This document shows, in pieces, positions 44,290-53,340 of a stretch of 64,000 nt of DNA. The number at the start of each line of letters is the position of its first letter. The first letter of the stretch is position 1. The position numbers and the translations under genes are program-made. Source of the DNA: Caballeronia novacaledonica (GTDB taxonomy: Bacteria; Pseudomonadota; Gammaproteobacteria; Burkholderiales; Burkholderiaceae); contig NZ_OGTP01000002.1 of NCBI RefSeq assembly GCF_900258035.1, positions 310,001 through 374,000 of the forward strand, given 5' to 3'. The notes under the pieces are model-generated. The model did no database searches. It saw only the letters and a list, made by a program, of their open reading frames with translations, and had not been told where the DNA came from.

Positions 44290-45564
44290 TTACTTCTGAA
44301 CGATGTTCGTCTTGTTGAGCGCACCGGCCTGGTTGACGAGCGTCGCGTTGCCCACGCCGCTCTGTGCCGTCGTGGCCGTGTTGGCGAAGCCGACTTGCGT
44401 AATCAACGCCGTGTTGTACGAACCCGCTTGCGAAGCGTTCACGCTGTTGAGGTCGCCGACCTGTGCGATGGTCATCTCTTCCTTCGTGCCCGACTGCGAC
44501 GCCGTGATGTTGTTATAGCCGCCGATCTGGCCTGCCAGCAGCGTGGATTCGAAGGCGGCCTGCTGCGTCAGATCCATCTTGTTGTGTCCACCGACTTGCG
44601 CCGCGATGACGGTGTTGCCGCCGCCGAAGTTCTGACGCGCCGCGGCCTTGTTGGTGTCGCCGTCCTGGACCAGGAGCGCCGTGTCGTTCGACGAACGGAT
44701 CTGGTCGACGTAGCCTTCGTTGTATTGCGAGCCCGTTTGAATGATCGTCGTCGTGTCGTTGGTGGCGTAGCTCTGGTTGATCTGAGCGTAGTGCGGTGCA
44801 TTGGCGCCGCTCTGCACGATCGTGTTCGTGTTGTTGCCGCCGTATTCCGAGTGGATGCGCGAACGGGCCGCGTCGCTTTCCTTGATCGATGCGTGATCGC
44901 CCACTTCCGACCATTGTTCGATCGTCGCGTCCGTACCGCCGCCCGTCTGCTCGACGCGCGCATGGTTGTAGCCGCCGTCACGCTGCTCGATCGTCGCGAT
45001 GCCCGACTTGTTGCCTTGCAGGATGTCGACCGTGTTGGCAACCGTGTTCGTCTGCGTGACCGTCGCCTTGGCGCCGTCGGTCTGACCCGAGGTCATGCCC
45101 GTGCCCTGGTCGATGTTGACCGTGTTGTAGCCCGAGCCGGTGCGCGTGATCGTCGCCGATGCGTTCTTGCCGGCCTGCTTGACCGTGTCGGTGTCGTACA
45201 TCGACGACGTTTGCGAGATCGTCGCGGTGAGGCTGTTGCCGTTTTGACGGACCGTCGTGTTTTCGCCGACCGTCTGCTTTTGCGTCACGGTCGCGTTCAG
45301 CTTCGACATGCCCTTGACGTTTCCGTTTTGCTGGATGTCGGTCACGTTGTAGCCGCCCGCTTCCGAGCTGACGCTGGCGGTCGCGCCGTCCGCGGTTTGC
45401 AGCACGTTCACCTTGTCGTTGTGCGAATTCGTCTGCGTCACGCCTGCGGTGTTGGCGTTGCCGAACTGATTGACGGTTGCGCCTTCGAAGCTCGAATCAG
45501 CGTATGCCGACGTCGATGCCAGTGCTGCCAGACCCATAGCGATGGTGATTGCCTTGACTTTCAT
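44290..45564 (-). CDS. csgA: Curlin major subunit CsgA-like, long form
   Basis: This 424-residue secreted protein has a signal peptide (TIAMGLAALASTSAYA). About 17 imperfect curlin repeats of 22-30 residues follow, with the pattern Q-x-G-x2-N-x-A-x3-Q (for example ITQVGFANTATTAQSG). E. coli CsgA has five repeats in about 150 residues, so this subunit is nearly three times longer. Middle repeats are degenerate, with Q or N replaced. CsgA polymerises into extracellular amyloid fibres. It is last in csgEFGBA; a 159-base gap with a hairpin separates it from csgB. Confidence 0.88.
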   Translation of the reverse strand: MKVKAITIAMGLAALASTSAYADSSFEGATVNQFGNANTAGVTQTNSHNDKVNVLQTADGATASVSSEAGGYNVTDIQQNGNVKGMSKLNATVTQKQTVGENTTVRQNGNSLTATISQTSSMYDTDTVKQAGKNASATITRTGSGYNTVNIDQGTGMTSGQTDGAKATVTQTNTVANTVDILQGNKSGIATIEQRDGGYNHARVEQTGGGTDATIEQWSEVGDHASIKESDAARSRIHSEYGGNNTNTIVQSGANAPHYAQINQSYATNDTTTIIQTGSQYNEGYVDQIRSSNDTALLVQDGDTNKAAARQNFGGGNTVIAAQVGGHNKMDLTQQAAFESTLLAGQIGGYNNITASQSGTKEEMTIAQVGDLNSVNASQAGSYNTALITQVGFANTATTAQSGVGNATLVNQAGALNKTNIVQK

Positions 45565-45694
45565 TTTTATGCCTCGTTGATTGATGTTTTGATTACAGCA
45601 ATTAGTTACCCTAAAGGTCGCCAGCCCCCGCCGACGACCGATTCCACCCTACCCAACACATCCACACCGAAACCGGATTGCCTGGTCTCCTCGC

Positions 45695-45711
45695 CCCGGC
45701 ATATCGCCGGG
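45695..45711 (-). other. Hairpin between csgB and csgA
   Basis: The minus strand reads CCCGGC-GATAT-GCCGGG, a 6-bp GC-rich stem with a 5-base loop, starting 13 bases after the csgB stop. No U-run follows, so it is more likely an mRNA-stability or partial-attenuation element than a strong terminator. Confidence 0.4.
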
Positions 45712-45723
45712 AAGGATCGCTGC

Positions 45724-46242
45724 CTACTTCATGAGGACTGCCGCTCTCGCACCACCGGTCTGCGTGACCGACAGTCCCGAGCCACTCCGGCCCTGCAGAA
45801 TCGAGATCTCGTTGTTGGCGCCGAGCTGCGTCACTTGCGACGACATCGAGTTTCCGATCTGCGTGACCGTTGCTTCGTTACCGCTGCCGTTCTGCACCGC
45901 GATCGAACGGTTGTACTGGCCCGCCTGATAGCCGGCGTACTGGTTGGCGACGCCGCTTTGCTGCAGCATCGTCCAGTTGTCGCTGCCCGCCTGCGCCGTC
46001 GCCGCCGCGTTGGCGATGCCCATCTGGTTCGCCATCAAACCATTCTGTCCGGCCTGAATCGCGTTGAGCCGATTGCCTTCGCCGCGCTGCGATACACGAG
46101 CGACTTGCGTCGCGCCGCCGAATCCCGGTTCAGGCGGACCGAAATCCGACACCGACGACAGATCCGCCGCATACACCGCGAGCGACACGGCCGCGCCGAG
46201 CGCTGCACACAGCGCGGCTTTCGAGGCGCGCAGTGATTTCAT
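45724..46242 (-). CDS. csgB: Curlin nucleator CsgB-like
   Basis: This 172-residue protein has a signal peptide (LCAALGAAVSLAVYAAD) and about five curlin repeats (QRGEGNRLNAIQAGQNG; QSGVANQYAGYQAGQYN). It ends in a basic, hydrophobic tail (GGARAAVLMK), as in nucleator subunits. ATG 46242 follows GGAGGAG. It lies 38 bases after csgG. Confidence 0.82.
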   Translation of the reverse strand: MKSLRASKAALCAALGAAVSLAVYAADLSSVSDFGPPEPGFGGATQVARVSQRGEGNRLNAIQAGQNGLMANQMGIANAAATAQAGSDNWTMLQQSGVANQYAGYQAGQYNRSIAVQNGSGNEATVTQIGNSMSSQVTQLGANNEISILQGRSGSGLSVTQTGGARAAVLMK

Positions 46243-46280
46243 GCTGGTCTCCTCCTTTTCAAATGGGTTCAACTACCGGT

Positions 46281-47201
46281 TCAACTGCCGATGGTCTTCG
46301 GCGGATCGACCCGCTCCGGGCTATACGGCGGATTCACACTTTCCATCGTTTGTGCGTAGCCCTGGTTCTCTTGCAAATAGCGCTGCATCGTCGGGTCGTA
46401 CCAGTCCTTCATGTCCTTGAGCGCCCATGTCTGGTTCGCCACGCCCTGCACGATCAGATGCACGAGCGCCGATTCGATCGCCTCGTTCACGCACAACTGC
46501 TGCGGCTCGTTGCGCGTCATGCCGGCTTCGGCCTGCAACAGATCCTTGAAGCCGATGAAGCGGTACACGCCGGTATCGATCTGAATCGAATAAATCGTCT
46601 TGGTCGTCGATACGCTGTTCAGGATCGTGCCGTTGCGGATATCGACCGCGCGCAGGTTCACCGTCACCTGATCGACGCGATATTGCTGCGAAGCCGAGAT
46701 CCCCAGATACGCGACGCCCGCGCCGCCCGTGCGGATGTTCGTGTCATACCCGACGATGCCGCCTTCCAGCACGATGCTCGCGGGCGCCAGCGCGCCGATT
46801 TGCGGGATCGCGTTCTTCTTGTCGTCGGGCGTTTCCAGCGCTCGCATGATCTTGCGCTCGGTCAGCAGGTCCTGAAGGTTCTCGCGCTCGACCGGCGTGA
46901 ACCAGCCGGAATCGCGCATTGCCTTGACGAGGAACGACGCGCCGCCCTGCGTCACCTGCGACGAAAACGAGCTGTCCGGCGAGGGCTTGTACTGCCCGGT
47001 CAAATCGCGAAAGCCGTACACGGCCGCGACGATCCTGCCCTTCGGCGACGGCAGATGCGTGAGGTCTCGCGTGACGCGCGTCGGCGGCGTGAGCGTGGCG
47101 TTGCCGGCGGAGGGCATCGGTGCGGTGACGCAACCCGTGAGCAGCGCCGATGCGACGATGACGGCGCCCAGCGCGGCGGTCCTGAAAGCGTTCTTGTTCA
47201 T
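46281..47201 (-). CDS. csgG: Curli secretion channel lipoprotein CsgG
   Basis: This 306-residue protein has a lipobox LTGC (C24). The CsgG signature follows: LTHLPSPKGRIVAAVYGFRDLTGQYKPSPDSSFSSQVTQGGASFLVKAM and FTPVERENLQDLLTERKI. CsgG forms the nonameric outer-membrane pore for curlin export. Confidence 0.96.
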   Translation of the reverse strand: MNKNAFRTAALGAVIVASALLTGCVTAPMPSAGNATLTPPTRVTRDLTHLPSPKGRIVAAVYGFRDLTGQYKPSPDSSFSSQVTQGGASFLVKAMRDSGWFTPVERENLQDLLTERKIMRALETPDDKKNAIPQIGALAPASIVLEGGIVGYDTNIRTGGAGVAYLGISASQQYRVDQVTVNLRAVDIRNGTILNSVSTTKTIYSIQIDTGVYRFIGFKDLLQAEAGMTRNEPQQLCVNEAIESALVHLIVQGVANQTWALKDMKDWYDPTMQRYLQENQGYAQTMESVNPPYSPERVDPPKTIGS

Positions 47202-47217
47202 TGCGTGTGTGCTCTCG

Positions 47218-47655
47218 TTACTTGCCGTTGCCGACGACGAACGTCGTGGATGCGCCCGTGGTCTTGTCGGTCGTCGTCACTTGCAGATTGCCGCCCGTGA
47301 CTTGCGTGATCGCGATCGAGAAGTTGCCCGTGTTGATCGTGCCCGGATGCAGCGTGCCGTCCGTGCCGACGATCGAGCTCGAAATCGACGACGCCACGCG
47401 CGACAGGATCGCCTGCTGCAATTGCGTGTTGAACTGATCGAGCGTCGACTGGCTGCTTGCACCGAAACTCTCGGCCGACGGATCCTTGTACTTGTTCTGC
47501 GCGTTCGCTTCGTTGAGCAAATTCGTGCCGTTCAGCGGATTGCCGCCGAAGTTCGGATTAACCGGCTCGTACACGAGCGCGGTGGCGTTCGCGGCGAGCG
47601 GCATCGCGAGGGCGCAAGCGATCAGCGCGCGTTGCGGGAGCGCATTCGTTTTCAT
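47218..47655 (-). CDS. csgF: Curli assembly protein CsgF
   Basis: This 145-residue protein has a signal peptide followed by LVYEPVNPNFGGNPLNGTNLLNEANAQN, the conserved CsgF N-terminus that inserts into the CsgG pore. It lies between csgE and csgG. Confidence 0.94.
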   Translation of the reverse strand: MKTNALPQRALIACALAMPLAANATALVYEPVNPNFGGNPLNGTNLLNEANAQNKYKDPSAESFGASSQSTLDQFNTQLQQAILSRVASSISSSIVGTDGTLHPGTINTGNFSIAITQVTGGNLQVTTTDKTTGASTTFVVGNGK

Positions 47656-47708
47656 CGTGATTCCCCGTATGTTTTTTTGGCCTTGCTGCTTTATTTTTTG
47701 ATGCGTTT

Positions 47709-48371
47709 TTATAGTTCGTCCGTGGCCATGTCGGCGTCACGGAACAGCAGGCGGGTCAGATCCGCCTGCATGACATTCTGAAAAGCGATCTGCGCCGCGC
47801 CTTCCGCCACCGGCTTCACGTTCGAGCGGGCAATCGGCAGGAAAGCCTGGAACACGCGGCGCTGGTTGTACTCGACCCACACGAGGCTGCCGTAGCGCGC
47901 GGACGGCCGCTCGTGCACCGAGACGATGTATCGGTCGGACAACGGAATCGTGCCCCACGCCTGCGCGAACCACGTGTAGAAGTCCTGGCCCGCGAGCGTC
48001 ACCGTGTCGGTTGTCACGACGCCGCCGAGTTCGTCGGCGAGCGGCTGCTTGCCTTCGATGTCCGCGGTGCGGGCGCGCGGCGTGCCCGAGAGCGTGGCGC
48101 TCTTGTCGAGCGACGACGCCGCATTCACGGTGCCGCGCGGCGTGAGCGGCGCGCCGTTCGCGGCAGGCTGCGCGGTGGTGTTGCCGACCGGACTGGGAGT
48201 CGGCGTGCTGGGCAGCGAAATGAGCGGTTGAGCCTGAGGCGTCGAATTGATATGCACGGCCGGCGGCGCTTCCGCATCCTGCGCCATCGAATGCGTAGCG
48301 ACGGCCGATGCGCCGACGCACACCGCAATCACACATCCTTTCAAGCGTAGATTATTTTTTTCTCGCTGCAT
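47709..48371 (-). CDS. csgE: Curli assembly factor CsgE with N-terminal extension
   Basis: This 220-residue protein has its last ~110 residues matching CsgE (TVTLAGQDFYTWFAQAW... RYIVSVHERPSARYGSLVWVEYNQRRVFQAFLP). They are preceded by a signal peptide and a Pro/Ala/Thr-rich stretch of about 80 residues that E. coli CsgE (about 129 residues) lacks. CsgE is the periplasmic cap of the CsgG pore. It is the first gene of the curli operon. Confidence 0.85.
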   Translation of the reverse strand: MQREKNNLRLKGCVIAVCVGASAVATHSMAQDAEAPPAVHINSTPQAQPLISLPSTPTPSPVGNTTAQPAANGAPLTPRGTVNAASSLDKSATLSGTPRARTADIEGKQPLADELGGVVTTDTVTLAGQDFYTWFAQAWGTIPLSDRYIVSVHERPSARYGSLVWVEYNQRRVFQAFLPIARSNVKPVAEGAAQIAFQNVMQADLTRLLFRDADMATDEL

Positions 48372-48669
48372 GACTTCCCCGTTTGCCCATGACCGCTATG
48401 GTGCGGTCTTCGGACGTTCTGTCTTAAGCGCTTCTTTTTGTATTTGTACGATGGAACGGATTCTCCGTAATAACCGGTAATTGCAATGTTGTCTGGCCCA
48501 CATTCGAGCGACGAAAATTGCAAGGAACCATGCAACAACGGAAAGCGCTTTGTCGACGGATTAAATCCGATACGTAAGGAAACGTTTGCGAGTGGGTTGT
48601 AGCTATGCGGTCCGCCGATGTGGGACCGTCGGGATAACACGCGACGAGCGGCGAGATCCTCGCCGCCAT
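48372..48669. other. 298-base gap upstream of the curli operon
   Basis: No gene is seen here. The gap lies between the csgE start and the HxlR gene's 3' end, so it must hold the curli promoter. I cannot pick out a confident sigma-70 element, and there is no GGAATA-type site. Two AATTGCAA-like words lie near 48480-48520. No csgD-like regulator is encoded next to the operon. Confidence 0.4.
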
Positions 48670-49188
48670 TCAGCGCTTCTTGACGTCATCCCCCAACACC
48701 CGCCGATTCCGATCCTCGATGACACTCCGCGTAGCGGACGTCGCCCCCGGTCCCGGCGCGAACCGCACGTCGCGGAACGACAACGCCTTGCCGCTCTTTC
48801 CATGCACCGCCATCGGCTTGACGGGCTGACCGCTCGCATGATCGACGAGCGCGACGGGCGGCTTGCCCCTGGGCGCGAGCCAGCGGTCGCCCCATTGCAT
48901 GAGTGCAACGAGCACGGGATATAACTCGTCGCCCTTTTCCGTCAGCCGATAACCATAAGTATTGGCCCGCTCGGCCAGCGGATAGCGCTCGAGAATGCCG
49001 AGTTCGATCAACCGTTCCAGGCGCGCCGTCAGCACGTTGCGTGCGATGCCCAGTTGCGTCTGGAATTCATCGAACCGCGTGGAGCCTTGCGTGCACTCCC
49101 GAACGATAAGCAGCGTCCACCACTCGCCGACCTCATCGAGGGCGCGAGCGATCGAGCAATTCATTCCATCGAAGCGTTTTCTATACAT
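48670..49188 (-). CDS. HxlR-family transcriptional regulator
   Basis: This 172-residue protein has the HxlR winged helix at residues 8-100 (MNCSIARALDEVGEWWTLLIVRECTQGSTRFDEFQTQLGI-ARNVLTARL, then YRLTEKGDEL). The C-terminal tail of about 60 residues is longer than usual. An upstream start at 49224 is possible. It is divergent from an MFS exporter gene and is probably its regulator. Confidence 0.88.
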   Translation of the reverse strand: MYRKRFDGMNCSIARALDEVGEWWTLLIVRECTQGSTRFDEFQTQLGIARNVLTARLERLIELGILERYPLAERANTYGYRLTEKGDELYPVLVALMQWGDRWLAPRGKPPVALVDHASGQPVKPMAVHGKSGKALSFRDVRFAPGPGATSATRSVIEDRNRRVLGDDVKKR

Positions 49189-49298
49189 GCTTTCGACTCT
49201 ATCACCGAGAGTTTCTTCAAGCAACTTTCACCGGACGCGACTTCCCCACTTTTCGATTAACTGCTCCTCACTATTGAAAGTAGCTTGAGAAAACTCTG

Positions 49299-49321
49299 TT
49301 GCGTATAGTTTCGTCACGCAA
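49299..49321. promoter_or_regulatory. Possible HxlR operator
   Basis: TTGCGT, 11 bases, ACGCAA, in the 190-base divergent region between the HxlR and MFS genes. It is a perfect 6-base inverted repeat; its assignment to HxlR is inferred from position. Confidence 0.4.
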
Positions 49322-49378
49322 CCCAATGCACTTCTATCAAATAACGCAGCAAACGCCCTTTTTCCGAGAGGATTCGTT

Positions 49379-50560
49379 ATGGACCGCCGTCTTCTGACGC
49401 TCGCCCTAGGCATGTTCGCGCTAGGCACCGACAGCTTCGTATTCGGAGGCATCCTGCCTTCGATCGCACAATACTTCCACGTGAGCATCGGCGCTGCCGG
49501 GCAACTGATCACCGTCTACGCCCTGACGTTCGCATTGCTCGCGCCGACGATCGCCGCGCTCGCAGCCGGCATCCCGCGCAAGCATCTGCTGCTCGGCGGC
49601 ATGGGGCTTTTTATCGTCGCCAATATCGGCACGATTCTGTCGCCCAATCTCGGCATCGCGCTCGCGACGCGCGCGCTCGCGGGCGTCGGCGCCGCGATGT
49701 TCTCGCCCACGGCGAGCGGCACCGGCACCATGCTCGTACCGCCCGAGCGTCGCGGCTTCGCGCTGTCCGTGATCGTTGCGGGTCTCACCACGGCGACCGC
49801 GCTCGGCACGCCGCTGGGCGCGGTGATCGGCGGACTCGCGGACTGGCGATGGACGCTCGCGTTCGTGGCCGCGCTGGGCGTCGCGGGCTTCGCCGGCGTG
49901 TGGGCGCTGCTGCCCGAAGTGCCGCTGCCGCCCGCCATTTCGCTCGGCAAGCGTTTCGCGCCGCTCGCCGATTCGCGCGTCGGCCTGATCCTCGCGACGA
50001 CCGTGCTCGCGCAGATCGGCACGTTCATCATCTACAACTACTTCGCCGTCGTCTTCGATCGCGCCACGGGCGGCAATGCGAACGTGCTGGGCGGCCTGCT
50101 CGTCCTGTGGGGGCTGGCCGGCACGTTCTCCAATCTCGTCGCGGGCCGCGCGCTCGACAAGATCGGTCCGCGCAAGGTCGTCATTTTCATGTTGATCGCC
50201 GTGATGACCATCATCGTGACGATGCCGTGGACCAGCACGCATCTCGCCAGCGCCGCAATCGCCGTCTTCGTCTGGGGCGTCTGCTGCTGGGGCGTGCTGG
50301 TTCCGCAGCAATACCGCCTCGTGTCGCTGAATCCTTCGATGGCCGCCGTGCTCGTCGGGCTCAACACGTCGGCGACTTACGTGGGCGTGTCGATCGCGGG
50401 CGTGGTCGGGGCGGCCGCCATTCCGGTGATCGGAAGTCATAATCTCGGTTATCTCGCGAGCGCGCTCGTCGTCCTGGCGCTGGTGTTTTCGGAGGTTGCC
50501 AACTGGCGTGTCAGCGCCGCCGGTCACGCGAAATGCGCGAAGGCAGCGGCGACGGTCTGA
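49379..50560 (+). CDS. MFS drug:proton antiporter (DHA1-like)
   Basis: This 393-residue, 12-helix transporter begins LLTLALGMFALGTDSFVFGGILPSIA, as in AraJ/NepI/CmlA-type exporters. It carries the motif C-like GTPLGAVIGGLADWRW. It is divergent from an HxlR gene and preceded by GAGAGGA. The substrate cannot be told from sequence. Confidence 0.88.
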   Translation: MDRRLLTLALGMFALGTDSFVFGGILPSIAQYFHVSIGAAGQLITVYALTFALLAPTIAALAAGIPRKHLLLGGMGLFIVANIGTILSPNLGIALATRALAGVGAAMFSPTASGTGTMLVPPERRGFALSVIVAGLTTATALGTPLGAVIGGLADWRWTLAFVAALGVAGFAGVWALLPEVPLPPAISLGKRFAPLADSRVGLILATTVLAQIGTFIIYNYFAVVFDRATGGNANVLGGLLVLWGLAGTFSNLVAGRALDKIGPRKVVIFMLIAVMTIIVTMPWTSTHLASAAIAVFVWGVCCWGVLVPQQYRLVSLNPSMAAVLVGLNTSATYVGVSIAGVVGAAAIPVIGSHNLGYLASALVVLALVFSEVANWRVSAAGHAKCAKAAATV

Positions 50561-50606
50561 CGCGACGAACGCCCCACATCGACATGCCCGTCTCGAGGAG
50601 AACGCC

Positions 50607-50867
50607 ATGCTGGAACTACGCCCCGGATGCGAATGCTGCGACAAGGACTTGCCGCCGGAATCGACCGATGCGCTGATCTGCTCGTTCGAGTGCACCTTCT
50701 GCCGTGACTGCACGGAGAACGTGCTGAAGGGCACTTGCCCGAATTGCGGCGGGGAACTCGTGCCTCACCCGCGACGGCCCGCCGCGAAGCTGGCCAAGTT
50801 TCCGCCCTCGACCGAACGTGTATTCAACGCCTCGTGCAAGGAACGGGCAGCGGGCGCAACGGACTGA
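50607..50867 (+). CDS. DUF1272 small zinc-ribbon protein
   Basis: This 86-residue protein has nine cysteines in the first 50 residues (C8, C10, C11, C25, C29, C32, C35, C44, C47), arranged as in DUF1272 (GCECCDKDLPPES... FCRDC... CPNCGGEL). It probably binds zinc. GAGGAG precedes ATG 50607. It starts 46 bases after the MFS gene and may be cotranscribed. Its function is unknown. Confidence 0.85.
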   Translation: MLELRPGCECCDKDLPPESTDALICSFECTFCRDCTENVLKGTCPNCGGELVPHPRRPAAKLAKFPPSTERVFNASCKERAAGATD

Positions 50868-50991
50868 AAGCGCACTGAGGCGACAAGCGCGGTAACGAGC
50901 AATTTCATGAGCGACCGATTGCCACACATATCGGCGGTCGAGGTGGCAAACTGCCCGCACACCTGTCGCTCACAAGCCGCCCGACGTCCCG

Positions 50992-52287
50992 ATGAACACA
51001 CGCCTCCTCAGTCTCACCCGCATTCCATTTTTTCTGCCGCTCTCCGGCGCGACGTTGATGCTCGGCGTCGCGATGTCGTTCACCGCGCCGTATCTGTCGT
51101 TGTTCAGCGTCGAGCAGGCCGACATGAGCCCCCTGCGGCTCGGCGTCTTCATGACGGTCATCGCTGCGAGCGGCGTCGTTGCCAGCGCGTTCGCGGGCAA
51201 GTGGTCCGACAGGCACGGTCATCATCGCGGATTGTTGCTGGCGGCGCTCATCGCGTCGGCGCTCGGCTTTTTGCTGCTGTGTCTGGTGCGCAATTACGCT
51301 GCGCTGGTCGCGATCGGCGTCGTGTTTCTCGGCGCGGGCGGCTCGGCCATGTCGCTCGTGTTTTCCTTCGCGCGCGCCGCACTGCCCGTCGATGACGAAG
51401 CCGAGCGGTCCCTCGCCCTCGCGACGCTGAGAACCGTGCTTTCGATGGCATGGGTATTCGGTCCTTCCGTCGGCGCGCTCGTGCTGGCCGCAGCCGGTTT
51501 CTACGGCCTCTTTCTGTTCGCGGCGGCGTGTTTTATCGCGTGCGGCGGCATTGTGTGGCGCATGCACGATTCGCCCAAAGGCGATCCGCACAGCGCGCCC
51601 GCGCACTATGCGGGCGACCCGTCGTCGCTGCTCGAAGTGACCGCGCCCGATACCGATGAACTCGTGCCGCCGCACGCGGGCGTATCACACTCGCGCGCGG
51701 AGATATGGCGCGCCACGGTCGCGATGACGCTCATCGGGCTCGCGGCGAGCGCGACCATGATCGTCCTGCCGCTTTACGTCGTGCACGGCATGCATGGCAC
51801 GCGTATCGACGTGTCCGTGATGCTCGGACTCGGTGCGCTCCTCGAAATCCCGATGATGCTCGCGCTCGGCGCACGCGGTTCGCGTCTCGACAAGCAGCGC
51901 TGGCTCGCGTCGGCGGCGGCCGTGCACACGATTTACTTCATCGCGGTCGCGGCATCGCAAAGCGTCCACTTCCTGATTCCGATGCAGGCCTTCAACGCGT
52001 TCGTCGTTTCGGTGATTTCGTGCCTCGGCATGACGTACATGCAAGATCTCATGCCCCGAACGCCGGGCGCGGCGACGGCGTTGTTCTTCAACGCATCGCG
52101 CGTCGGATCGATTCTTTCCGGCGTGCTGTCCGGCGCGCTCGTGGCGGCGCTCGGTTATCGCGGCACGTTTCTCGTCTGCGGCGGCATCGCGCTGGGCGCG
52201 GCGGTGCTGTTCGCCAATCCGCCGTTCGCGCTCATCGCAGAGCGCTCGCTCGCGTGGTGGAAGGCGCGGCGTCAGGCGGCCCGCTGA
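50992..52287 (+). CDS. MFS transporter, sugar-efflux (SetA-like)
   Basis: This 431-residue transporter has 12 predicted helices. SFTAPYLSLFSVEQADMSPLRLGVFMT and the SDRHGHHRGLLL loop resemble SetA/SetB sugar exporters. A hydrophilic loop of about 50 residues (near 195-240) separates the halves. A LysR gene lies 59 bases downstream on the same strand. The substrate is uncertain. Confidence 0.78.
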   Translation: MNTRLLSLTRIPFFLPLSGATLMLGVAMSFTAPYLSLFSVEQADMSPLRLGVFMTVIAASGVVASAFAGKWSDRHGHHRGLLLAALIASALGFLLLCLVRNYAALVAIGVVFLGAGGSAMSLVFSFARAALPVDDEAERSLALATLRTVLSMAWVFGPSVGALVLAAAGFYGLFLFAAACFIACGGIVWRMHDSPKGDPHSAPAHYAGDPSSLLEVTAPDTDELVPPHAGVSHSRAEIWRATVAMTLIGLAASATMIVLPLYVVHGMHGTRIDVSVMLGLGALLEIPMMLALGARGSRLDKQRWLASAAAVHTIYFIAVAASQSVHFLIPMQAFNAFVVSVISCLGMTYMQDLMPRTPGAATALFFNASRVGSILSGVLSGALVAALGYRGTFLVCGGIALGAAVLFANPPFALIAERSLAWWKARRQAAR

Positions 52288-52346
52288 CATCGCCCGCATC
52301 GACGATGGCAATATAGACACACACGCCGTCGATCCCACACGCCAAC

Positions 52347-53258
52347 ATGCCCCAGCGCCTTCCGCCGCTCAACGCGCTCCGTCTCTTCGAAGCCGCTGCA
52401 CGCCATCGCAGTTTCAAGCTCGCCGCCGCCGAGCTCAACGTGACGCCGGGCGCGGTGAGCCACGGCATCGGCGCGCTGGAAGACATGCTCGGCGTCGAGC
52501 TTTTCGTGCGCGAGCCGCGCGGGCTGTCGCTGAGCGCGGCGGGCGAACACTATCTGCCGTATATCGCCGAAGCGTTCTCGCTCATCGCGATCGGCACGCA
52601 GACGCTGCCCGGCAAGCACAAGCGCCGCTCGATCGCGGTCACGTGCGCGCCGACGCTCGCCGCTCGCTGGCTCGTCCCGCGCCTCGCGGATTTCCGCGCG
52701 CGCTGGCCCCACATCGACGTGACGATCGACACTTCGCGCCGTCAGGCAGGCTTTCCCGTCGATGGCTTCGACTTCGGCCTGCGCCTCTCGCGCGGTCCCG
52801 TGGATGGCGCATCGTGGCAGCGTCTCTTCGGCGAGCGGCTCGTGCCCTTGTGCAGCCCGGCCTATCGCGCTTCGCTGACGGGCGCAAACGGCATCCCCGA
52901 TCTCGCGCGCGCCGCGCTCATCCATGTCGATACGGCGAGCCAGGACTGGCAGGCGTGGATGGACGGCGCGGGCATCGACGGACTCGATCTCCACGGCGGC
53001 CTGCGCTTCGATACGGTCCAGCTCGCGTTCGATGCCGCCGCGGCCGGGCTCGGCGTGGTCATCGGCCGGCGTCCTCTCGTGGATCGCGAACTGGCTGCGG
53101 GCACGCTGGTCGAGGCGTCGGCAACGAGCGTCGAGACGCAGACCGCGTACTGGCTCTGCGAGACACCGCAAGCGAGCGCCCGCGCGGATCTCGTCGCGTT
53201 CCGCAACTGGCTGCTCGGGCAGGCGGCGGAGTTCGCCGAAAACAACGGCGACGGTTGA
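52347..53258 (+). CDS. LysR-family regulator, GcvA type
   Basis: This 303-residue protein has an N-terminal winged helix (PPLNALRLFEAAARHRSFKLAAAELNVTPGAVSHGI, GVELFVREPRGLSLSAAG) and a LysR substrate-binding domain. The PPLNALR start and gapless HTH are typical of the GcvA branch. It lies between two MFS genes on the same strand and may control either. Confidence 0.9.
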   Translation: MPQRLPPLNALRLFEAAARHRSFKLAAAELNVTPGAVSHGIGALEDMLGVELFVREPRGLSLSAAGEHYLPYIAEAFSLIAIGTQTLPGKHKRRSIAVTCAPTLAARWLVPRLADFRARWPHIDVTIDTSRRQAGFPVDGFDFGLRLSRGPVDGASWQRLFGERLVPLCSPAYRASLTGANGIPDLARAALIHVDTASQDWQAWMDGAGIDGLDLHGGLRFDTVQLAFDAAAAGLGVVIGRRPLVDRELAAGTLVEASATSVETQTAYWLCETPQASARADLVAFRNWLLGQAAEFAENNGDG

Positions 53259-53340
53259 ACTGCGCTCAACCGTCCGCGAAAACTTTTCGTTTGTCGGCAC
53301 GGGCGTTCGTTTGCGACGATGACCGCAAGGAGGAAACGCC

